Source: Faecalibacter bovis (GTDB lineage: Bacteria; Bacteroidota; Bacteroidia; Flavobacteriales; Weeksellaceae). From it: a stretch of 35,000 nt of DNA. Position numbers and translations under genes: made by a program. The DNA is taken from NCBI RefSeq assembly GCF_017948305.1, contig NZ_CP072842.1, forward strand, positions 1 to 35,000, in the 5' to 3' direction. Under the pieces are notes generated by a model. That model did not search any database. It saw only the letters and a list, made by a program, of their open reading frames with translations, and was not told where the DNA came from. This document shows positions 26,119 to 34,443 of the stretch, piece after piece. How positions within the stretch are numbered: position 1 is the first letter of the stretch; the number at the start of each line of letters is the position of its first letter.

Positions 26119-27993
26119 TTATAAAGTTTCTTTTAACCATTTATAAAATTCGGTGTGCCAAATAACAGAATTTTGAGGTTTTAATATCCAGTGATTTTCT
26201 TCTGGGAAATAAATCATTCTTGATTTAATACCTTTTAACTGCAATACTTGAAACGCTTCTTGACCTTGTCCCATCGGAACTCGATAGTCTTTTCCTCCGA
26301 TGTAAACTAACATTGGCGTGTTCCATTTATTTAACAACTCTGGATTACTTGGATCGAATTTAGAATACGTTTTTTGAGCGGCCTTATTATTCGTTTCCCA
26401 ATACGCACCACCAGCATCCCAATTTGTAAAGAAAACTTCTTCCGTTGTTCCGTACATTGATTTCAGGTTAAATACACCATTATGAGAAATAAAAGATTTG
26501 AATCGACCTTCATGAATACCTGCTAAATAGTAAACTGAATAACCACCATAAGATGCTCCAATTGCTCCTAAACGATCTTTGTCTACATAAGATTCTTTCG
26601 CAATATCATCAATAGCAGATAAATAATCTTGCATGACTTGTCCACCCCAATCTTTCGAAATTTGTTCGTTCCACTCTACACCATGACCTGGCATTCCGCG
26701 ACGATTTGGTGCGATAACAATGTAACCTTCAGCAGCCATTAATTGGAAATTCCAACGTGTAGAATAAAATTGTGTTAAAGCCGATTGTGGACCACCTTGA
26801 CAATACAATAATGTTGGATATTTTTTTGAAGGATCAAAATTTGGTGGATAAATAACCCAAGCCAACATATCTTTTCCGTCAGTTGTTTTTATCGTACGAG
26901 CTTCAACTTTACTTTTCGCTATAGAATCAAATATTTCTTTATTCTCGTTTGTTAACTGAGTTAATTTTCCAGATTTTAAATCTACAGAATAAATTTCAGC
27001 TGCGTGATTCATATCTGTTTTAGAAACAATCGCTTTGTCTGCTACGATTGCATATAATCCAGCTATATCAAATTGACCATTCGTGATTTGTTTAACCGTA
27101 AGCGTTTTTTTAGTCTTAAAGTTTACATCAACTTCAAATAATTGCATCGTCCCACCAATTGCAGCATTAAAGTAAATTTTCTTCCCATCTTCAGACCATT
27201 TATAGCTTCCAACAGTTCCGTCCCAGTGCTTCGTTAAATTAATTTCGATGTCACCTTTACGAACAATTAAATCATTTTTATCAGCTTCATATCCATCTCG
27301 TTCCATTGAAAGGAAAGCAAAATCTCCTTGCGAAGAAAAACTTGGCGAATTATCGTACCCCATTTTTCCTTCCGTGATATTTTTTGTTTGTTTAGATACT
27401 AAATCATATTCGTAAATATCTGTATTGGTACTTGTTGCGTAATCGGTACCATATTTCTTTTTAGAAACATATAAAATTTTAGATCCATCAGGAGCCCAAA
27501 CATATTCGCTAACACTGTAAGGTTGATCCTTTAAAATATCTAATTTTTCATTAGAATTTGAAACAAATAAATGATTGTAATTACCATCATTCCAAGTATC
27601 CCAATGTCTATAATTTAGTTCGTTATAAATTTGAACATTTGATTGATCCATTTCTGGATAATAATCTTTTCCGAAAACTTTTTGAAGTTTTACTTCATTC
27701 GTTTCAGCTTTTAAACCTGTTTTGGAAATAGATGTATCTTCAATTAAATTTTTATAATCAGTAATTTCAGAAGCTTTTCCTCCTGCTAATGAAATCATGT
27801 AAGTTTTTGTAGTGTCTTCCTGCGTTTTTACGTTTGTAGAAGTTACTTTGTAAACCACATTCTTTTTATCTTTTGTTACACCAACTGGTGAAACTTTTTT
27901 TACTTGCCATAATAATTCTGGCGTCATTACTTTTTGAGCCATAGCCGAAGTAGACAAAATTAAACTTGCTACCAAAAAAGAAAATCTATTCAT
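26119..27993 (-). CDS. S9 family prolyl oligopeptidase / dipeptidyl aminopeptidase
   Basis: The 624-aa exported serine peptidase has a signal peptide (1-20, ending SAMAQ). An N-terminal beta-propeller-like region follows (about 30-360, with WAPDGSKILYVS and WSEDGKKIYFNA blades), then an alpha/beta-hydrolase domain with GASYGG (Ser481), Asp569 (GGKDYRVP) and His601 (EENHWI). Together these form the catalytic triad of family S9. It should cleave short peptides in the periplasm, releasing dipeptides for uptake. A near-consensus -7 box (TACATTTA, 28016-28023) lies 22 bp upstream, and a strong hairpin follows the stop. Confidence 0.94.
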   Translation of the reverse strand: MNRFSFLVASLILSTSAMAQKVMTPELLWQVKKVSPVGVTKDKKNVVYKVTSTNVKTQEDTTKTYMISLAGGKASEITDYKNLIEDTSISKTGLKAETNEVKLQKVFGKDYYPEMDQSNVQIYNELNYRHWDTWNDGNYNHLFVSNSNEKLDILKDQPYSVSEYVWAPDGSKILYVSKKKYGTDYATSTNTDIYEYDLVSKQTKNITEGKMGYDNSPSFSSQGDFAFLSMERDGYEADKNDLIVRKGDIEINLTKHWDGTVGSYKWSEDGKKIYFNAAIGGTMQLFEVDVNFKTKKTLTVKQITNGQFDIAGLYAIVADKAIVSKTDMNHAAEIYSVDLKSGKLTQLTNENKEIFDSIAKSKVEARTIKTTDGKDMLAWVIYPPNFDPSKKYPTLLYCQGGPQSALTQFYSTRWNFQLMAAEGYIVIAPNRRGMPGHGVEWNEQISKDWGGQVMQDYLSAIDDIAKESYVDKDRLGAIGASYGGYSVYYLAGIHEGRFKSFISHNGVFNLKSMYGTTEEVFFTNWDAGGAYWETNNKAAQKTYSKFDPSNPELLNKWNTPMLVYIGGKDYRVPMGQGQEAFQVLQLKGIKSRMIYFPEENHWILKPQNSVIWHTEFYKWLKETL

Positions 27994-28055
27994 AATAATT
28001 TAACTTATTGTATCGTAAATGTACCATTTCATTTTAATATTCTCTATTAATCCAT

Positions 28056-28090
28056 AAAAAAAGCCATTACAAATTGTAATGGCTTTTTTT
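28056..28090 (-). terminator. Intrinsic terminator after the exported-protein gene
   Basis: A 15-bp perfect stem (28056-28070 with 28076-28090) with a 5-base loop and A7/T7 ends, capable of working in either direction, 21 bp past the stop of the gene at 28111. Confidence 0.85.
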
Positions 28091-28110
28091 TACTATTATT
28101 AAATTCTCGA

Positions 28111-28947
28111 TTAGAAATTAATTTGTTTTTTAGGCGTAAAAACAGGAATTACAGCTCCAAAAACAATATTTTGTTGGGAGAAGAAGAAATCCTGTTGTGC
28201 TTTATCAGATTTTGAACTTGTTGTACGAATATCATCCATATCAATATATCCACCTTTTAATTCAGCTTGGATAAAGAAATAATCCCAAAAAGTAAAATTG
28301 ATACCAACCATTGCGCCTAATCCAAAACCAGATAAATGAAACTCATCGTAACGATCTTGCCCCATTAAAGTGGTATTTGTTTTTGGATATAAAATTCCAG
28401 CCCCAAATCCTTCAGTTAAATTAACATCGATACCTTTTCCGTTTTTAGAAATTGGAAAATGAATTAAATTATCAAAACGACGAATTTCAATATTCGCATA
28501 ATTTAATCCATCTGTATGTTCAAATTTTAAGAAATCTTCGGTTAATTGGATTTCATCATTATTGTAAGTACCATCAAAGGCAGAACCGTTGTTAATGTAT
28601 CCACTCATTTTAGCGTATTGATTTTGATCCATTACATATTTCATGTGATCAATACCGAATGAAATATTCCAATTATCATGGAAAAAATATCCTAATCTAA
28701 AATTATATTGAGGAATTGTCATTTCTGCTGGATTAATAAATTTAATTCCAAAATCAGACTGACGATCATGAGCAATTACGTTATCTAAAGTAAAATCGTA
28801 GTTATCACCTTTAAATCTGATATCTGATTTCGTGTATTGACCATTATTCCAACCCCAATAAACATAAAACTTACCTTTATTTTCTTTCCCTTGTCCTAAT
28901 GCAAATGCACTGAACATACCAATTAATAATGCTATATATACTTTCAA
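28111..28947 (-). CDS. Exported, probably outer-membrane protein of unknown function
   Basis: I do not recognise the family. From the TTG at 28947 the product is 279 aa with a clean signal peptide (MKVYIALLIGMFSAFALGQ), then beta-strand-rich segments (KGKFYVYWGWNNGQYTKSD, YNFRLGYFFHDNWNISFGID) and a terminal phenylalanine, as in outer-membrane barrels. The first in-frame ATG (29025) would add 26 residues with no signal-peptide character and would place a promoter box inside the gene. The TTG is preferred: a TAAATTTG box (28963-28970) with TTG at -33 lies just upstream. Function is unknown. It is divergent from a small secreted-protein gene. Confidence 0.72.
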   Translation of the reverse strand: MKVYIALLIGMFSAFALGQGKENKGKFYVYWGWNNGQYTKSDIRFKGDNYDFTLDNVIAHDRQSDFGIKFINPAEMTIPQYNFRLGYFFHDNWNISFGIDHMKYVMDQNQYAKMSGYINNGSAFDGTYNNDEIQLTEDFLKFEHTDGLNYANIEIRRFDNLIHFPISKNGKGIDVNLTEGFGAGILYPKTNTTLMGQDRYDEFHLSGFGLGAMVGINFTFWDYFFIQAELKGGYIDMDDIRTTSSKSDKAQQDFFFSQQNIVFGAVIPVFTPKKQINF

Positions 28948-28962
28948 AATATAAATTTTGTG

Positions 28963-28992
28963 CAAATTTATCTCTTGTTTAGCGATTATCAA
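28963..28992 (-). promoter_or_regulatory. Predicted promoter of the exported-protein gene
   Basis: The -7 box TAAATTTG (28963-28970) and TTG (28990-28992) are separated by 19 bp, the best two-part match to the Flavobacterium TTG/TAnnTTTG promoter in the window. The box is 15 bp before the TTG start at 28947. Confidence 0.65.
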
Positions 28993-29080
28993 GTTGATTT
29001 TAAAAATTATTTTACAATTTAACATAACTTTTAATCAGTTTAAAAACAAAATTTTATGCTTTAAGAATGGCGAAAAGTGA

Positions 29081-29101
29081 TAAATTTTACTTAAATTTTA
29101 C
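29081..29101 (+). repeat. 10-bp direct repeat with an 11-bp period upstream of the small secreted-protein gene
   Basis: TAAATTTTAC occurs at 29081-29090 and again at 29092-29101, one helical turn apart, 47 bp before the ATG at 29149. It may be a binding site for a dimeric or tandem regulator, but low sequence complexity makes chance possible. Confidence 0.35.
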
Positions 29102-29133
29102 CTCGGAATATTTTATATTTTCATCTATTCTCT

Positions 29134-29141
29134 TATTTTTG
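29134..29141 (+). promoter_or_regulatory. Predicted -7 box of the small secreted-protein gene
   Basis: TATTTTTG fits TAnnTTTG exactly and ends only 7 bp before the ATG at 29149, so the transcript would be nearly leaderless. Confidence 0.5.
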
Positions 29142-29148
29142 CTTCGCT

Positions 29149-29529
29149 ATGAATTCAAAAGTAACAAAACATTTCTACAGCATTTTCTTTTCCCTGATCT
29201 TAATCTTTTCGATGAGTATCAGAGGATTTGCTGGTTATGTAGATTACTCAATAAAAATTCAAAATAATAAATGCGTTAGTGATAATGCTTCATCAACACA
29301 AGATGATGAGAGCACAACTAATAAATATACGAATACAAGTTCCTCTGAAGAAAATGAAAATCAAGGTTCGAATATGTTCGAAATTCTTGAAAAAATTAAC
29401 GATGAAGTAAACTACTGCTTCAAAATTTCAGAGCACAAAAAACTTACTAAAAATCAAGTCTATTATCACATGGACTTATTCTCGCTTTTAAAGCCGAGCC
29501 TAAATACTCCGCCTCCGGAGGTTATTTAA
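29149..29529 (+). CDS. Small secreted protein of unknown function preceding a SulP transporter
   Basis: The 126-aa protein has a signal peptide (about 1-28, ending RGFAG). A low-complexity Ser/Thr/Asp/Glu/Asn linker follows (about 45-74, with SSTQDDESTTNKYTN), then a short helical part with FEILEKINDEVNYCF and a proline-rich tail, TPPPEVI. Two cysteines lie in the mature part. I do not recognise a family. It is in the same direction as the SulP gene, 100 bp ahead, and has a promoter box only 7 bp before its ATG. It may be co-transcribed with the transporter. Confidence 0.7.
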   Translation: MNSKVTKHFYSIFFSLILIFSMSIRGFAGYVDYSIKIQNNKCVSDNASSTQDDESTTNKYTNTSSSEENENQGSNMFEILEKINDEVNYCFKISEHKKLTKNQVYYHMDLFSLLKPSLNTPPPEVI

Positions 29530-29629
29530 AATTAATGATATTATAAATTTTAATATTACTAAGCTAGAAATGGCTTGGCTTGTATTACTGTTTTCTAAAA
29601 TTTTAATTTTAAATAATTTAATTCATCTT

Positions 29630-31174
29630 ATGGATCTTTTTAAAACTTGGAAAAAAGACATACCTGCGAGTATTGTTGTTTTTTTCGTGGCTCTACCTTT
29701 ATGTCTTGGTGTAGCCTTAGCTAGTGGTGCTCCTGTATTTTCAGGAATTATTGCTGGTGTAATCGGTGGTATTGTTATCGGTTTTTTATCTAAATCTCCT
29801 ATTGGAGTTTCAGGACCTGCAGCTGGTTTAGTTGTAATTGTACTTAATGCTATCACAGATTTAGGGGCTTATGAACTATTTCTTGTAGCTGTTGTTTTAG
29901 CTGGTATTTTCCAAATAATTTTGGGAATCCTAAAAGCTGGTGTTATTGGATATTATTTCCCATCTTCAGTTATTAAAGGAATGCTATGTGCTATTGGTAT
30001 TTCTATCTTTTTAAAACAGATTCCATTAGCATTTGGTTACACAGAAAAGTTTGATATTTTTAATTTTTCTTTTAGCAATATTACAACTGGAGCTATTGTT
30101 ATCACAGCAATTTCTTTATTTATTTTAATTGTTTGGGATAATGTATTAGGTAAAAAATCAGCCTTCTTCAAATTATTACCTGGATCTTTAGTGGCAGTTT
30201 GTATTGGAATTTTATACCAAGTAACAATAGGTGAATCGAATCATGAAGTTTTTTCTATCGATCATAATTTATTAGTAAAAGTTCCTGTACCAGAATCTGT
30301 AACTGATTTCTTAGGACAATTTACTTTACCAGATTTCGCATCAGGATTAACCAATCCTTTAGTTTGGCAAGTTGCCTTTACAATTGCAATCGTTGGATCT
30401 TTAGAAACTTTATTATCTGTAGAAGCTACTGATAAAATTGACCCATTAAAACGTCAAACACCAACTAACCGCGAATTAATTGCGCAAGGTGTTGGTAACT
30501 CTTTATCAGGGTTAATCGGTGGTTTACCAATTACGCAGGTAATTGTACGATCTTCTGCAAATGCAATGAGTGGAGGTTTATCAAAACTATCAACAATCTT
30601 ACACGGTGTTTTATTATTAGTAAGTATTGTTTCAATCCCAATGTTTTTAAACTTAATTCCTAATGCAGTTTTAGCATCTATTTTATTAGTTATTGGTTAC
30701 AAATTAGGTAATCCAAAACAATTCTTAGATATGAAAAAATTAGGAAAAGATCAATTAATTCCGTTCGCTGTTACAGTTATTGCAATTTTAGCTACAGATT
30801 TATTAAAAGGAATTATCATCGGTTTAATCGTTGGTGTGGTTGTTTCTTTAATCAAATCGTACAACAACTCTCACGTAATGTTAGTAAAGGAAGGAAGCGT
30901 TTTCCATATGAATTTAGCTGAAGAGGTTACTTTCGTTAACCGTGGTGCTATTGTAAAAGAATTAGATCGTTTGGAGCCAGGTTCTAACTTAGAAATTGAC
31001 GTAAGAAAAACTAAAATTTTAGATTACGATATCATTGAATATTTTGACGAATTTAAAGTTAAAGCAAAAAATAATAATATTAACATCCGATTAATTTCGG
31101 AAAGAGGTATCGTAGATAATCCTCAGTCATTTAGAGAATTCTTCGGTTACGCTATTGTAGCAGGAGCACATTAA
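29630..31174 (+). CDS. SulP family inorganic anion transporter
   Basis: The 514-aa protein is a multi-span SulP transporter. The signature PLCLGVALASGAP lies at about 22-34, then a run of hydrophobic helices through about residue 420 and a C-terminal cytoplasmic STAS-like domain (about 430-510). SulP members carry sulfate, bicarbonate or other anions. The carbonic anhydrase gene 43 bp downstream points to bicarbonate here, by analogy with SulP-carbonic anhydrase pairs and fusions. The ATG at 29630 (MDLFKTWKKDIPASIVVF) is preferred to 29570, which adds 20 residues unlike the family start. Confidence 0.92.
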   Translation: MDLFKTWKKDIPASIVVFFVALPLCLGVALASGAPVFSGIIAGVIGGIVIGFLSKSPIGVSGPAAGLVVIVLNAITDLGAYELFLVAVVLAGIFQIILGILKAGVIGYYFPSSVIKGMLCAIGISIFLKQIPLAFGYTEKFDIFNFSFSNITTGAIVITAISLFILIVWDNVLGKKSAFFKLLPGSLVAVCIGILYQVTIGESNHEVFSIDHNLLVKVPVPESVTDFLGQFTLPDFASGLTNPLVWQVAFTIAIVGSLETLLSVEATDKIDPLKRQTPTNRELIAQGVGNSLSGLIGGLPITQVIVRSSANAMSGGLSKLSTILHGVLLLVSIVSIPMFLNLIPNAVLASILLVIGYKLGNPKQFLDMKKLGKDQLIPFAVTVIAILATDLLKGIIIGLIVGVVVSLIKSYNNSHVMLVKEGSVFHMNLAEEVTFVNRGAIVKELDRLEPGSNLEIDVRKTKILDYDIIEYFDEFKVKAKNNNINIRLISERGIVDNPQSFREFFGYAIVAGAH

Positions 31175-31217
31175 TCTCTCACACTTTATTTAATTAAACA
31201 TACAAATTTTGAATATA

Positions 31218-31853
31218 ATGAAAGCACATACATCAGAAACTCAATCGACAATTACACCTGAAAAGGCATTACAATTCTTAAAAGAAGGTAATGAAAGATT
31301 TGTAAGTAACTTAAAAGTTAACCGTAACTTATTAGAACAAGTGAATGATACAAGAGAAGGTCAATGGCCTTTTGCAGTTGTATTAAGTTGTATCGATAGC
31401 CGTACATCAGCTGAATTAATTTTTGATCAGGGGTTAGGTGATATTTTTTCTGTAAGAATTGCAGGTAACTTCGTAAATCAAGATATTTTAGGTTCTATGG
31501 AATTTGGGGCAAACGTAGCTGGAGCAAAAGTTATCGTTGTGCTAGGTCACTCTAAATGTGGTGCTTTAAAAGGTGGTTTAGACGCAGAAGCAATCAATGC
31601 TACTGAAATGAATAACTTAAGTCATTTAGTGAATCACTTTACTCCTATCATCGACGAAATCATCCAAGATGGTGAAGTACGTTCTTCTAAAAATGCAGAT
31701 TTATTAGAAAGATTAAATGTTTGTAACGTTCAGAAATCAATTGAAACAATTCGCGAAGAAAGTTCTACTTTAAGAAAACTTGAAGAAGAAGGAAAAATTA
31801 AAATTGTTGGTGCAAACTACTGTGTAGAATCAGGAGTTGTAACATGGTTATAA
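31218..31853 (+). CDS. Beta-class carbonic anhydrase
   Basis: This 211-aa zinc enzyme interconverts CO2 and bicarbonate. Zinc-site residues are Cys58 (in the CxDxR motif, CIDSR, with Asp60 and Arg62), His111 and Cys114 (HSKCG). The body has typical length and the GSMEFGANVAGAKVIVVLGH stretch. There is no signal peptide, so the enzyme is cytoplasmic. The ATG at 31218 is preferred to the TTG at 31209 because it gives the usual start. It follows the SulP gene by 43 bp, suggesting that imported bicarbonate is converted at once. A terminator follows at 31893. Confidence 0.95.
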   Translation: MKAHTSETQSTITPEKALQFLKEGNERFVSNLKVNRNLLEQVNDTREGQWPFAVVLSCIDSRTSAELIFDQGLGDIFSVRIAGNFVNQDILGSMEFGANVAGAKVIVVLGHSKCGALKGGLDAEAINATEMNNLSHLVNHFTPIIDEIIQDGEVRSSKNADLLERLNVCNVQKSIETIREESSTLRKLEEEGKIKIVGANYCVESGVVTWL

Positions 31854-31892
31854 AATAATCTTCGATTAAATTCGATTTTTATAAATGTAGTT

Positions 31893-31920
31893 AAGCCACT
31901 TCTTACGAAGTGGCTTTTTT
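31893..31920 (+). terminator. Intrinsic terminator after the carbonic anhydrase gene
   Basis: A perfect 10-bp stem (31893-31902 with 31907-31916) has a 4-base loop and a T run. It overlaps the 3' end of the convergent HsdR_N-like gene. Confidence 0.8.
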
Positions 31921-32367
31921 ATTTGGTGGCAATTCTCTTAAAAATTGATAACGTTTATTTTCATAATCCATAACACAATAATAATGATTTAATCCATTCG
32001 AAACCATTAACAATTCACTACCAATAATTCCGTTATAACGCGCAATCTGATCGAATGTTTCTTGCGTAATTTGTACCGAAGGCCTTTTACACTCTACCAT
32101 AATATATGGTTTCGCTTGTCGATAAACCACAATATCTGCTCTTTTTCGCATTCCTGTTTGGTTTACAGGAACTTCCAAAGCAATACTACTTGGCGAATAA
32201 CCAAGCGTATCAATCAGATAAAAAATAATATGTTGCCTTACCCATTCTTCTGGCGTATATACCATCCAAGATTTACGAATTCTACAAAAGATATAAGTCG
32301 AATCTTGGTCATTTCTCATTCGAATTTGGTAATTTGCCGGAAAATTTAATTTCGTTAATTCTGTCAT
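31903..32367 (-). CDS. HsdR_N-like PD-(D/E)xK domain protein
   Basis: The 154-aa protein matches the N-terminal domain of type I restriction R subunits (HSDR_N_2). The PD-(D/E)xK core is RADIVVY (Asp78) followed by MVECKRP (Glu92, Lys94). No helicase or DNA-translocase domain, methylase or specificity subunit is present, so a working restriction enzyme is not supported. The gene is divergent from holA, with only 3 bp between start codons; as I recall, this pairing is common in Flavobacteriia, which argues for a housekeeping role. A -7 box (TATCTTTG, 32394-32401, minus strand) lies inside holA. Function unknown. Confidence 0.83.
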   Translation of the reverse strand: MTELTKLNFPANYQIRMRNDQDSTYIFCRIRKSWMVYTPEEWVRQHIIFYLIDTLGYSPSSIALEVPVNQTGMRKRADIVVYRQAKPYIMVECKRPSVQITQETFDQIARYNGIIGSELLMVSNGLNHYYCVMDYENKRYQFLRELPPNKKATS

Positions 32368-32370
32368 TGT

Positions 32371-33381
32371 ATGAGTGCTGTAGAATCTTTGATCAAAGAT
32401 ATAAAAAACAAAAAGTTTTTACCGATCTACTTTCTTGCGGGGGAAGAACCTTTCTTTATTGATCAAATTACTGAAGCTTTAGAAGCGAATGTTTTGACTG
32501 AAGAGGAAAAAGGATTTAATCAAACCATTATTTATGGTCAAGATGTGGAAATGAACCAAGTTGTTGGGATTGCAAAGCAATATCCAATGGGTGCTGACAA
32601 AGCTTTTGTTTTGGTTAAAGAAGCCCAACATTTAAGCAAATCTATTGATGATTTGGACGCTTATGCCAATCAAATTCAAGAATCAACGGTTTTAGTTTTC
32701 AATTACAAAGGCAAAAAATTAGATAAACGTACAAAAATCTATAAAACACTAAATTCAAAAGGTTATTATTTTGAATTTAAACCTTTGTACGCCAACGAAA
32801 TTCCTACATTTATTGATGAACGCATTAAAGCGAACAAACAAACAATAGATCCAAAAGCTAAATTCTTGTTAGCCGAATATGTAGGTTCAGATTTATCAAG
32901 ATTATCTAATGAGTTAGATAAGTTAAAAACTATCGTTGGGATTTCGAATACTATTACGGTTGATGATATCGAAAAGCATATTGGTATAAGTAAAGAATAT
33001 AATAATTTCGAATTACGTTCGGCTATCGAAACACGTAACATCGAAAAGGCTTTCAAAATCATTAAATATTTCGAAAAAAATCCGAAGGATAATCCAATGG
33101 TTGTTACGATGACAGTAATATTTTCGTTGTTTACCAATATTATTCAATATCATATATTAGCAGATAAATCAAAAGCTAACGTAGCTAAAGAAATCGGAAT
33201 TAATCCATTTTTTGTTCAAGATTTAGCTGTTGCTGCTAATAATTATCCATTGAAAAAAGCGACGCGAATTGTTTCATTAATCAGAGAATATGACATGAAA
33301 GGAAAAGGAGTAAATTCTTCTGGAAACGTTACATCATCAGAGTTATTAGTAGAGTTAATTTATAAAATCATAAACTTCTAA
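32371..33381 (+). CDS. holA: DNA polymerase III subunit delta
   Basis: The delta subunit (336 aa) opens the beta sliding clamp in the clamp-loader complex. Typical features are the N-terminal IKNKKFLPIYFLAGEEPFFIDQI (in pieces) with the AAA+-like fold, and GSDLSRLSNELDKLKTIVG in the middle. The C-terminal helical collar domain (about 210-336) holds NNFELRSAIETRNIEKAFKI. The Walker A is degenerate, as expected for delta. It is divergent from the HsdR_N-like gene with 3 bp between starts, so its promoter must lie within that gene's coding region. Confidence 0.9.
   Translation: MSAVESLIKDIKNKKFLPIYFLAGEEPFFIDQITEALEANVLTEEEKGFNQTIIYGQDVEMNQVVGIAKQYPMGADKAFVLVKEAQHLSKSIDDLDAYANQIQESTVLVFNYKGKKLDKRTKIYKTLNSKGYYFEFKPLYANEIPTFIDERIKANKQTIDPKAKFLLAEYVGSDLSRLSNELDKLKTIVGISNTITVDDIEKHIGISKEYNNFELRSAIETRNIEKAFKIIKYFEKNPKDNPMVVTMTVIFSLFTNIIQYHILADKSKANVAKEIGINPFFVQDLAVAANNYPLKKATRIVSLIREYDMKGKGVNSSGNVTSSELLVELIYKIINF
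32394..32401 (-). promoter_or_regulatory. Predicted -7 box of the HsdR_N-like gene, inside holA
   Basis: TATCTTTG is an exact TAnnTTTG match 26 bp before the ATG at 32367 and lies in holA codons 8-11. No TTG was seen at -33. Confidence 0.45.
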
Positions 33382-33450
33382 TATCAAATTCTCGAATTAA
33401 ATCATCATAAATAACAATACTTACATAGATAAAGTAATAATTTTATCACT

Positions 33451-33458
33451 TAAATTTG
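33451..33458 (+). promoter_or_regulatory. Predicted -7 promoter box of trxB
   Basis: TAAATTTG is an exact TAnnTTTG match 18 bp before the chosen ATG at 33477. The earlier TTG (33462) would lie at or before the transcription start. Confidence 0.6.
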
Positions 33459-33476
33459 TAATTGAAAAAATATAAT

Positions 33477-34421
33477 ATGAACTCAAATATTTTAGATACT
33501 ATTATCATCGGTTCAGGTCCTGCAGGTTACACAGCTGCAATTTACGCTGCTCGTGCAAATATGAATCCTTTAGTTTTAACTGGTATGGAACCAGGTGGAC
33601 AATTAACTACAACTACAGATGTTGAAAATTTCCCAGGTTATCCAGAAGGAATTACTGGTCCAGAATTAATGGCAGATTTACAAAAACAAGCTGAACGTTT
33701 CGGAACTAAAATTCAATACGAATATGTTACAGAAGTAGTTTTTGGAGAAAATAATGGTGACGTACATACAGTAAAAACAAATACGGCTGAATATCAAACA
33801 AAATCAGTGATTATTTCAACTGGTGCTTCTGCTAAATATTTAGGATTAGAGGACGAGAAGAAATACGCTGGTAGTGGTGTTTCTGCTTGTGCTACTTGCG
33901 ACGGATTCTTTTACCGCGGTAAAGATGTTGCTGTTGTTGGTGGTGGTGATACCGCTGCAGAAGAAGCAACTTATTTAGCCAAACTTTGTAACAAGGTTTA
34001 TTTATTAGTTCGTAAAGACGAAATGCGTGCTTCTAAAGCAATGCAAGATCGTGTGGCTAATACGCCTAATTTAGAAGTTTTATATAATCACGAATTAATC
34101 GGTTTAGAAGGTGATAATGTTGTTGAAAAAGCTAAAATTATCAATAACGTAACGAACGAAGAAAACGAATTAATTGTTGACGGAGTTTTCATTGCAATTG
34201 GTCACAAACCAAATACTGATTTATTCAAAGGTAAATTAGATATGGACGAAACAGGTTACTTAATCACAAAAGGTCGTTCGTATGCTACAAATATTCCAGG
34301 AGTTTTTGCGGCTGGTGATGTGCAAGATTCTGTTTACCGTCAAGCAATTTCTGCTGCTGGTTCAGGTTGTGCTGCTGCTTTAGATGCAGAACGTTACGTT
34401 GCTGAATTCTTTGAAGGATAA
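33477..34421 (+). CDS. trxB: Thioredoxin-disulfide reductase
   Basis: The 314-aa flavoenzyme transfers electrons from NADPH to thioredoxin. FAD-binding GSGPAG is at 12-17, the redox-active CATC at 138-141 (CATCDGFF), and the NADPH-binding GGGDTA at 155-160. The C-terminal FAD segment IPGVFAAGDVQDSVYRQA is intact. The ATG at 33477 is preferred to the TTG at 33462, which lies too close to the predicted -7 box at 33451. A strong terminator follows, and beyond it only an RHS fragment. Confidence 0.97.
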   Translation: MNSNILDTIIIGSGPAGYTAAIYAARANMNPLVLTGMEPGGQLTTTTDVENFPGYPEGITGPELMADLQKQAERFGTKIQYEYVTEVVFGENNGDVHTVKTNTAEYQTKSVIISTGASAKYLGLEDEKKYAGSGVSACATCDGFFYRGKDVAVVGGGDTAAEEATYLAKLCNKVYLLVRKDEMRASKAMQDRVANTPNLEVLYNHELIGLEGDNVVEKAKIINNVTNEENELIVDGVFIAIGHKPNTDLFKGKLDMDETGYLITKGRSYATNIPGVFAAGDVQDSVYRQAISAAGSGCAAALDAERYVAEFFEG

Positions 34422-34443
34422 AATTTATTTATTACTATATATT

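Noticed and set aside
29512-29521. Perfect 10-bp palindrome CCTCCGGAGG at the end of the small secreted-protein gene.
   Set aside because: It encodes the PPPE tail, has no loop, and gives no terminator tract. It is best explained by proline/glutamate codons.
29570-29629. SulP start at 29570.
   Set aside because: It adds a 20-residue hydrophobic extension unlike SulP N-termini. MDLFKTWKKDIPAS at 29630 fits the family.
31903-32367. Type I restriction-modification system.
   Set aside because: Only an HsdR_N-like domain is present, with no helicase, methylase or specificity subunit. The neighbour is housekeeping holA.
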